Part shown: piece after piece, positions 6,244 to 10,995 of the stretch
Numbering within the stretch: the first letter of the stretch is position 1
How the letters are laid out: each line of letters starts with the position of its first letter
The notes under the pieces: generated by a model
Seen by the model: only the letters and a program-made list of their open reading frames with translations
Databases searched by the model: none
Told to the model about the DNA's origin: nothing
Program-made: the position numbers and the translations under genes
NCBI GenBank assembly: GCA_913020235.1
Contig: CAJWBT010000043.1
Coordinates: 1 to 10,995, forward strand
DNA length: 10,995 nucleotides
Direction of reading: 5' to 3'
Source: an uncultured Chloroflexota bacterium
Lineage (GTDB): Bacteria > Chloroflexota > Dehalococcoidia > UBA3495

Positions 6244-6249
6244 TATACT
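6244..6249 (+). promoter_or_regulatory. Candidate -10 box TATACT for the cyclophilin gene
   Basis: TATACT preceded by GGG lies 95 bases before the cyclophilin start. No strong -35 is present at standard spacing; TTTCTT at 6223-6228 is the nearest weak candidate. The leader would contain a five-base stem ACCCC/GGGGT (6261-6276) around ATGCTT. Confidence 0.35.
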
Positions 6250-6344
6250 CTTTGCGGTGCACCCCATGCTTGGGGTCTAGCTGTCCCGGTCTATGGAGGG
6301 GACGGCAGGTTGTGGACATATTTGGGGCACGATAGGTAAATGCA

Positions 6345-7052
6345 ATGAGAAAGCTGGTCCTGCTCGGCACCCTGGCGATCGCACTTTCCCTGGCGGCGTG
6401 CACGATAGCCACGTCGGCTTCCACGCCAACCCCAGCTCCCACGGCTATCCCTTCTACACCCACGCCAGTGCCAGGAGCCGCCGGAGCATCTGATTCAAAA
6501 TGCGCGCCCGGTCTGGCCGCAACTGGAGGAGCCTTGAAGCAATATGACAGCCCGCCCACGATGGCCATCGACCCCAGTGCCAGCTATACCGCAACCTTCA
6601 AGACCAACTGCGGTGCGATCACCGTGGAGCTGTATGCATCCCAGGCCCCGATCACAGTCAACAACCTCGTGTTCCTAGCTCGGGAAGGGTTCTACGACGG
6701 GGTGATCTTCCATCGGATCATATCAGGGTTTATGTTGCAGGGAGGCGACCCCACTGGTACGGGGAGCGGAGGGCCCGGCTACAGGTTTCAGGACGAGTTC
6801 GACCCCTCGTTGACGTTCTCCCAGCCTGGAATTCTGGCCATGGCCAACGCCGGACCCGGCACCAACGGGAGCCAGTTCTTCATCACCTTGGCGCCCACGC
6901 CCCACCTGAACGGCGCCCACACGATTTTTGGCCGCGTCGTTGGCGGGAATGACGTTGTGGAAACTATCGGCAAGGTTCGTACCGGTGCGTCGGACCGGCC
7001 CGTGGAGCCCGTCGTTATCGAGACCATCGAGATCGTCCAGACCGGCGGCTAA
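6345..7052 (+). CDS. Lipoprotein cyclophilin-type peptidyl-prolyl cis-trans isomerase
   Basis: A 235-residue exported foldase. The N-terminus MRKLVLLGTLAIALSLAAC has a clear lipobox, with Cys19 as the lipid-modified residue. It is followed by a Thr/Pro/Ala/Ser linker (about 20-48). The cyclophilin domain covers about 80-233. It has FHRIISGFMLQGGDPTGTG (122-140), containing the catalytic Arg124 and Gln132. MANAGPGTNGSQFFIT (166-181) and HLNGAHTIFGRV (187-198) follow. The human-cyclophilin-A tryptophan position is His187, as in many bacterial forms. The likely role is proline isomerisation in protein folding on the outer face of the cytoplasmic membrane. TAGGT at 6333-6337 is a modest ribosome binding site seven bases upstream. 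It converges with garR 27 bases downstream. The linker style is typical of Chloroflexota lipoproteins. Confidence 0.95.
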   Translation: MRKLVLLGTLAIALSLAACTIATSASTPTPAPTAIPSTPTPVPGAAGASDSKCAPGLAATGGALKQYDSPPTMAIDPSASYTATFKTNCGAITVELYASQAPITVNNLVFLAREGFYDGVIFHRIISGFMLQGGDPTGTGSGGPGYRFQDEFDPSLTFSQPGILAMANAGPGTNGSQFFITLAPTPHLNGAHTIFGRVVGGNDVVETIGKVRTGASDRPVEPVVIETIEIVQTGG

Positions 7053-7065
7053 CCGGCACGGAGCC

Positions 7066-7080
7066 AGGGCCCTGGGCCCT
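7066..7080. terminator. GC-rich palindrome between convergent genes, possible shared terminator
   Basis: AGGGCCC and GGGCCCT flank a single T, and CCAGGGCCCTGG is itself palindromic. It lies in the 27-base gap between the cyclophilin and the convergent garR and reaches the garR stop codon. No T run is present on either strand, so intrinsic termination is uncertain. The position is what suggests the role. Confidence 0.3.
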
Positions 7081-7976
7081 TATCCGCCCTTCTTGACCTC
7101 CACCTTGGCCAGGCGCTCCAAGAAGTGGAGGATGGCGGAATGGTCCGCCTCGGACTCTCCCTCGTTGACCAAGGCCGCCAGTATCTGCTGCACCAGAGCG
7201 GTGACGGGAAGAGGGATGCTTAGCTCCTGGGCCGTCTGCATCACGTTGCGCAGGTCTTTCTGGTGGAGGCGGATGCGGAAGCCGGCCCGGAAGTTTCGGT
7301 CCAGCATCATCGGCGCCTTGGCCTCCATCACCGCGCTGCCGGCCAGGCCTCCCCGGATTGCGTTGAACACCTTCTCCGGGTCCACCCCCGCCCGCTGGGC
7401 CAGCACCAGGGCCTCGCTCAGGGCCTCAATGTTGGCCGCCACGATGATTTGGTTGGCCAGCTTGGTGACGCCGCCGGCGCCGATGCCGCCCGTCAGGACC
7501 ACGTTGCCGCCCATGATCTTCATCAGATCGTAGCACTCGTCAAATACTTCCTGCTTGCCTCCGACCATGATGGCCAGGGTACCGTTGATGGCGCCGGGCT
7601 CACCGCCGCTCACCGGCGCATCCAGCATCTCCACGCCTTTTTTGGCGCACTCGGCGGCGATCCTCTGGGAAACCAGTGGGGCTATCGAACTCATGTCGAT
7701 GATGATAGAGCCGGGCTTGGCCCCTTCCAGAACCCCGTCGGGCCCCAGAATTGCCTTGTCCGAATCGGCGGAATCAGGAAGCATCGTGATGATCTTGCCG
7801 GTGGCGGCGGCCACCCCTTTGCAGGAAGCACCGTTCTTGGCCCCTTCGGTGACCAGCTCTTCCACCGGCCCGCCCACGATGTCGTACACCGTCAGGGAAT
7901 AGCCTGCCGTCATCAGGTTGCGCGCCATGTGCTTCCCCATAATCCCGAGTCCGACGAATCCAATCTCTTCCGCCAT
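7080..7976 (-). CDS. garR: Tartronate-semialdehyde (2-hydroxy-3-oxopropionate) reductase
   Basis: A 298-residue member of the beta-hydroxyacid dehydrogenase family. It reduces tartronate semialdehyde to glycerate with NAD(P)H in glyoxylate or glucarate metabolism. The N-terminal Rossmann domain begins IGFVGLGIMGKHMARNL. Family signatures follow in order: IIDMSSIAPL, DAPVSGGEPGAINGTLAIMVGG, GGVTKLANQIIVA with the catalytic Lys, and AIRGGLAGSAVMEAKAPMM with DRNFRAGFRI. These agree closely with E. coli GarR as recalled, and the length is the same. I place the start at ATG 7976, since MAEEIGF begins the fold and AGGAGA lies seven bases upstream. An upstream ATG at 8036 would add 20 residues that do not look like the family. 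No glyoxylate carboligase or glycerate kinase gene is adjacent, so the exact substrate is inferred. Confidence 0.92.
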   Translation of the reverse strand: MAEEIGFVGLGIMGKHMARNLMTAGYSLTVYDIVGGPVEELVTEGAKNGASCKGVAAATGKIITMLPDSADSDKAILGPDGVLEGAKPGSIIIDMSSIAPLVSQRIAAECAKKGVEMLDAPVSGGEPGAINGTLAIMVGGKQEVFDECYDLMKIMGGNVVLTGGIGAGGVTKLANQIIVAANIEALSEALVLAQRAGVDPEKVFNAIRGGLAGSAVMEAKAPMMLDRNFRAGFRIRLHQKDLRNVMQTAQELSIPLPVTALVQQILAALVNEGESEADHSAILHFLERLAKVEVKKGG

Positions 7977-8046
7977 GCTCCAATCTCCTGTGGCCGTTCG
8001 AAAATAGAGCCCGCAAAGCAACTGCAACTCTATCATACAGCTAGAG

Positions 8047-8287
8047 GCAACACCACAGCTAAAGACCTATCCAACGACCTGCCTCGATGGTTCGACAAGC
8101 TCACCACGAACTTGGAAAATCCGTTCGCCCTGAGCCAGTCGAAGGGTGGGGACTCGACCAACCAAGAGGTTGTTGGATGGACTCTAAGTGGGTTGGACAA
8201 ACCAGCCTTGTGCTTTCGCCGAGTGACTCGTTGCGCCAAGCCGGATGTCAAAGCTAGTATGCCCGAACACACGGACGCAACACCACA
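8047..8287. repeat. 11-base direct repeats GCAACACCACA bracketing an intergenic insert
   Basis: GCAACACCACA occurs at 8047-8057 and again at 8277-8287. The 219 bases between them contain the nested palindrome at 8069-8178 and no gene. This could be a target duplication left by a small non-autonomous element, but the repeats do not abut the palindrome, so chance is possible. The whole 7977-8383 gap holds only this, the palindrome and the candidate promoter. Confidence 0.35.
8069..8178. repeat. Nested palindromic intergenic repeat (FALSQSKG-type)
   Basis: Outer arms ATCCAACGACCT (8069-8080) and AGGTTGTTGGAT (8167-8178) are complementary at 11 of 12 positions. Inner arms are GGTTCGACAAGCTCACC with GAAC (8089-8111) and GTTCGCCCTGAGCCAG with TCGAAGG (8123-8145). 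They pair imperfectly around TTGGAAAATCC. The inner part belongs to a widely dispersed intergenic palindrome that produces spurious peptides such as PFALSQSKG and FSKFVVSLSNH when translated. It lies between the divergent garR and epimerase genes. Confidence 0.75.
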
Positions 8288-8325
8288 ACCTCGAAGAGAG
8301 GCGCGGCGCCAGGTCCGGGCCGCCG

Positions 8326-8354
8326 TTGTGCTAACGAGCGGTCGGGTTTATGAT
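8326..8354 (+). promoter_or_regulatory. Candidate promoter for the epimerase-trxB pair
   Basis: TTGTGC (8326-8331) and TATGAT (8349-8354) are separated by 17 bases, ending 29 bases before the epimerase start. The -35 matches TTGACA at only three positions, while the -10 matches TATAAT at five. Position and spacing are good. Confidence 0.4.
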
Positions 8355-8383
8355 ACTTGCTGAATACATCGAAAGAGGTACTG

Positions 8384-9328
8384 ATGGCGGAAGGCAAGAC
8401 GGCGCTAGTAACCGGTGGGGCCGGATTTATCGGCTCTCACCTGGTGGACCGGCTACTGGCCCTGGAATATCGCGTGGTTATCGTCGACAACCTGAGCACC
8501 GGCAAGCTGAAAAATCTGAACCGGGCCGCAACCTTCCACCACACCGACATCACCCACCCCACCGTAAACGACGTATTCCAGAGAGAGCAGCCGGACCTGG
8601 TGTTCCACCTGGCCGCCCAAACCAGCGTCAGCCTATCCACCAAGGACCCCATCAGCGACGGTGAGATAAACGTCAACGGCACCCTGCGTATACTTGAGGC
8701 GGCGCGGCGCCACGGCATTGAGAAGTTCATCTACTCTTCCACCGGAGGCGCTCTGTACGGCGACCCGGAGGTGGACCCCTGTCCGGACGACCATCTCGTA
8801 AAGCCTCTGGCTCCCTACGGGATGTCCAAATACCTTGGGGAACAGTACCTGGAGTTTTACCACCGGCTCTACCGTCTCGACTACACCTGTCTGCGGTACG
8901 GGAACGTTTACGGTCCCCGGCAGGACCCCCATGGTGAGGCCGGAGTAGTCGCCATTTTCAGCCAGGCCATGCTGGAAGGCAGACAGCCCGAGATATTTGG
9001 GGACGGAAATCAGGAGCGCGACTTTGTCAACGTCGAGGACGTTGTCGAAGCCAACATCCGCGCGGTAGACAAGGGCACCGGCCTGTCCATGAATATCGGT
9101 ACCGGTCAGAAGACCAGCATCAACCGAATCTTCGAACTATTGAAAAGCATCATAGGTTACAAGTGGGGGCCCGTGCATGGCCCGGCTCGCCTCGGCGATG
9201 TTTACAAGATCAGTCTGGAGAGCGCCCGGGCGGCTGAGAAGCTGGGCTGGACCGCTCAGGTTGACCTGGAGGAAGGCTTGCGTCGCACGGTAGAGTATTT
9301 CCGCCAGACCGCCCACGCTGCCCGCTAA
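8384..9328 (+). CDS. NAD-dependent epimerase/dehydratase, UDP-glucose 4-epimerase-like
   Basis: A 314-residue extended short-chain dehydrogenase/reductase. The NAD-binding motif is TGGAGFIGSH (10-19). Asp35 in VDNLSTG favours NAD over NADP. FHLAAQTSV (74-82) and the catalytic SST near 118-120 follow, with Tyr145 and Lys149 in APYGMSKYLGE. RYGNVYGPRQDP and IFGDGNQERDFVNVEDV are typical of sugar-nucleotide epimerases. It probably interconverts UDP-hexoses or makes a precursor for cell-surface glycans. The exact sugar cannot be read from sequence, so a galE symbol is withheld. The start at 8384 is chosen because GAGG (8375-8378) lies five bases upstream and AEGKTALVTGG begins the fold. An earlier ATG at 8357 would put that site inside the gene. 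trxB follows after 34 bases, suggesting co-transcription. Confidence 0.93.
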   Translation: MAEGKTALVTGGAGFIGSHLVDRLLALEYRVVIVDNLSTGKLKNLNRAATFHHTDITHPTVNDVFQREQPDLVFHLAAQTSVSLSTKDPISDGEINVNGTLRILEAARRHGIEKFIYSSTGGALYGDPEVDPCPDDHLVKPLAPYGMSKYLGEQYLEFYHRLYRLDYTCLRYGNVYGPRQDPHGEAGVVAIFSQAMLEGRQPEIFGDGNQERDFVNVEDVVEANIRAVDKGTGLSMNIGTGQKTSINRIFELLKSIIGYKWGPVHGPARLGDVYKISLESARAAEKLGWTAQVDLEEGLRRTVEYFRQTAHAAR

Positions 9329-9362
9329 ACCGACCCGGCGCGATTGGAGGCCAACAGAGAAA

Positions 9363-10283
9363 ATGGACGCAGAGTACGATGTCATCATCCTCGGTGCAGG
9401 TGCCTCAGGGCTTGCAGCAAGCCTATACACCTCCAGAGCGATGATGAAGACCTTGGTCCTGGAGTCCCTGGGCGCCGGAGGGCAGCTCTTGATCACCGAC
9501 GAGATCGAGAACTACCCGGGATTTCCCAAGGGGGTCAAAGGACCCGAGTTGGCCGTGAGCATGGAGGAGCAGGCCACCCGCTTCGGTGCAGAGGTGGAGT
9601 ATACCGAGGTAGAAGGCCTGGAGGACCTGGATAAGCCGGTCAAGGTGATCCACACCGACAGCAAAGACTACACCGCCAAGGCCATTATCATCGCCACGGG
9701 CGGGTCCCACAACAAGCTGGGTGCGCCGGGCGAGGACGAGATGGCCGGCCGGGGCGTTTCCTACTGCGCCGTCTGCGACGGCAACTTCTTCCGGGGCCAG
9801 GACGTTGTGGTGGTCGGCGGGGGAGATGCCGCCCTGGACGAGGGGCATTATCTCAGCGGTATCGTCAAATCGGTCACCGTGATCCATCGCCGGGACGAGC
9901 TGCGAGCCACCAAGGTGTTGCAAGAGCGGGCCTTCAACAAACCCAATTTCAAGTTTCTCTGGAGCCATGTGGTCGAGGAGTTCGTGGGCGACGAGATCCT
10001 GCAATCCGCCCGGGTCAAAAACCTCAAGACGGACGAGGTGTACGATTATCCCACGGCCGCCGCGTTTATATACGTCGGCTTCCATCCGAACTCCGAGTTC
10101 CTGAAGGGCCAATTGGAAATGGACGATTTCGGCCACATTGTTACCGATGAGCACATGCGGACCAAGTTTCCGGGGGTCTACGCCTGTGGCGACGTCCGAG
10201 CGGAGTCGACCCGCCAGCTGGGCGCCGCGGTCGGCGACGGCATCACCGCCGCCCTGGCCGCCTACCACGATATGAGTATCTGA
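9363..10283 (+). CDS. trxB: Thioredoxin-disulfide reductase
   Basis: A 306-residue low-molecular-weight flavoprotein that passes electrons from NADPH through FAD to thioredoxin. The FAD-binding motif GAGASGLAA is at 11-19. QLLITDEIENYPGF (41-54) and ATGGSHNKLGAPGE are characteristic. The redox pair is Cys135/Cys138 in SYCAVCDG; CAVC replaces the CATC of E. coli, a common variant. The NADPH domain has VVGGGDAALDEG (150-161) and HRRDELRA (175-182), whose arginines select NADPH. The FAD-site CGDVR is at 275-279. GGAGG at 9346-9350 is 12 bases before the ATG, rather far. It lies 34 bases after the epimerase, likely in one transcript. No thioredoxin gene is adjacent in the window. Confidence 0.96.
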   Translation: MDAEYDVIILGAGASGLAASLYTSRAMMKTLVLESLGAGGQLLITDEIENYPGFPKGVKGPELAVSMEEQATRFGAEVEYTEVEGLEDLDKPVKVIHTDSKDYTAKAIIIATGGSHNKLGAPGEDEMAGRGVSYCAVCDGNFFRGQDVVVVGGGDAALDEGHYLSGIVKSVTVIHRRDELRATKVLQERAFNKPNFKFLWSHVVEEFVGDEILQSARVKNLKTDEVYDYPTAAAFIYVGFHPNSEFLKGQLEMDDFGHIVTDEHMRTKFPGVYACGDVRAESTRQLGAAVGDGITAALAAYHDMSI

Positions 10284-10312
10284 TACCGTCCCCCCACAGG
10301 GCGATTCCGGGC

Positions 10313-10329
10313 TGACCGTTCCGCGGTCA
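10313..10329. terminator. Weak hairpin between convergent trxB and TSUP genes
   Basis: TGACCG and CGGTCA form a six-base stem around TTCCG in the 43-base gap between converging genes, reaching into the TSUP stop codon. No T run follows on either strand. It is called from position and symmetry only. Confidence 0.3.
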
Positions 10330-10995
10330 CAGTCCGGTCAATTCCCGCCCCAGCAGCAGCACTCCCCCGACCACGATGACCGCCAGGGCGACGTAGCGGA
10401 AAACCTGTGCGTCCATCCGGCGTACTACCAGGGTGGCCAGGCCGAAGCCGACCAAGACACCCGGGAGCAGGATGCCGATGTTGGCTATCGTATCCCGATG
10501 AACCAGCCCGGCCCGGGCGTACAGGGCGAAGGCGAAGATATTGTTCAGCAGGAAGTAAGAGGCCAAGGTAGCCCGAATGACCTGGGGGGGCCATCTCTGG
10601 GCGATGACGTATATGGCCGCCAAGGGTCCGCCGATGCTCAGGGTGGCTACCGACAGCGATGTCAGGAAACCGACGAACGGGGCGGAATGTCGGCTATGAA
10701 AAAAAGGCAGCTGGATGTTCCAGAGAGTGAGGGGAGCGAGTCCCAGGATCACCAGGGCGATGGTTATCCGCAGGGTAGCGGGACTGGCCGAGTCCAACGC
10801 CAGTACCCCGATGGGCACGGCCACCAGGCCGCCCAGGGTCATCCCCCATACCAGCTTCAAGTCTAGGTGGCGGCGCGTTTGGAGCAGCACGGCCAGCAGC
10901 AGGACGGCGATAATGGTGTTTACGATGACCACCACCGACTGGGGGTCAACGAACAGCAACAGCACCGGCGCCACCACCAGCCCCAGCCCAAAGCT
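10327..10995 (-). CDS. TSUP-family (TauE/SafE) membrane transporter, N-terminus beyond the window
   Basis: The open frame runs to the window edge without a true start. Six codons (SFGLGL) precede the GTG at 10977, and SFGLGLVVAPVLLLFVDPQS resembles the first conserved stretch of the sulfite exporter TauE/SafE family. At least 222 residues are present. There are about six to seven hydrophobic segments, and a second conserved stretch, LSIGGPLAAIYVIAQRWPPQVIRATLASYFLLNN. Members are integral membrane proteins, usually of eight helices in two inverted repeats, that move sulfur-containing or other organic anions. The substrate here is unknown. Probably one N-terminal helix and the true start lie outside the window. 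The gene is convergent with trxB. Confidence 0.85.
   Translation of the reverse strand, partial: SFGLGLVVAPVLLLFVDPQSVVVIVNTIIAVLLLAVLLQTRRHLDLKLVWGMTLGGLVAVPIGVLALDSASPATLRITIALVILGLAPLTLWNIQLPFFHSRHSAPFVGFLTSLSVATLSIGGPLAAIYVIAQRWPPQVIRATLASYFLLNNIFAFALYARAGLVHRDTIANIGILLPGVLVGFGLATLVVRRMDAQVFRYVALAVIVVGGVLLLGRELTGL

Noticed and set aside
8033..8272. 79-residue minus-strand frame containing FSKFVVSLSNH
   Set aside because: The peptide is a translation of the dispersed palindromic repeat at 8089-8145.
7263..8363. 366-residue plus-strand frame opposite garR
   Set aside because: It is an antisense shadow of a well-conserved gene, made possible by high GC, and runs through the intergenic palindrome.
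9423..10268. 281-residue minus-strand frame opposite trxB
   Set aside because: Antisense shadow of an unmistakable thioredoxin reductase.

Overview
The window is a GC-rich stretch of bacterial chromosome carrying nine recognisable protein families in eleven coding units. Gene content and style fit a Chloroflexota bacterium, probably Dehalococcoidia-like or a related uncultured lineage. The pointers are a proline/threonine-linker lipoprotein cyclophilin, a membrane-anchored peptidase-MA protein, an ImuB-like polymerase with a DUF6504-type tail, and sparse, short operons. There is no rRNA or other phylogenetic marker, so this assignment is inference.

Layout. Positions 1-2470 form a repeat-rich accessory region. 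Two paralogous DUF559 (Vsr/PD-(D/E)XK-like nuclease fold) genes, both on the minus strand, are each bracketed by G/C-run palindromes. On the outer side of the palindromes lie short tandem arrays of a heptamer (GCTGAYN). Between the two DUF559 units, filling almost exactly the space between two inward-facing heptamer arrays, is an orphan ImuB-like Y-family polymerase gene. Its catalytic acidic residues are replaced, and its conserved C-terminal tail is out of frame by one base. A 444-base stretch without a convincing gene follows.

Positions 2905-10995 look like ordinary chromosome. In order they hold: a full three-domain Ada alkylation-repair protein and regulator; a secreted, membrane-anchored peptidase-MA-type metalloprotease; a DinB/YfiT-like four-helix metal protein, whose start I move to a GTG behind a perfect Shine-Dalgarno sequence; a lipoprotein cyclophilin; a convergent tartronate-semialdehyde reductase (GarR); a 400-base intergenic stretch with a nested palindromic repeat; a closely spaced pair of an NAD-dependent sugar-nucleotide epimerase and thioredoxin reductase; and, convergent with it, a TSUP (TauE/SafE) membrane protein cut off by the window end.

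Functional themes are DNA damage (ImuB-like, Ada, and possibly the DUF559 nuclease-fold proteins) and envelope or redox housekeeping (peptidase, cyclophilin, TrxB). The most interesting part is the DUF559/hairpin/heptamer module. It looks like a small repeat-borne mobile or self-propagating unit. In this window each DUF559 copy has a matched pair of hairpins sharing the same loop sequence, and two units enclose a DNA-repair gene.
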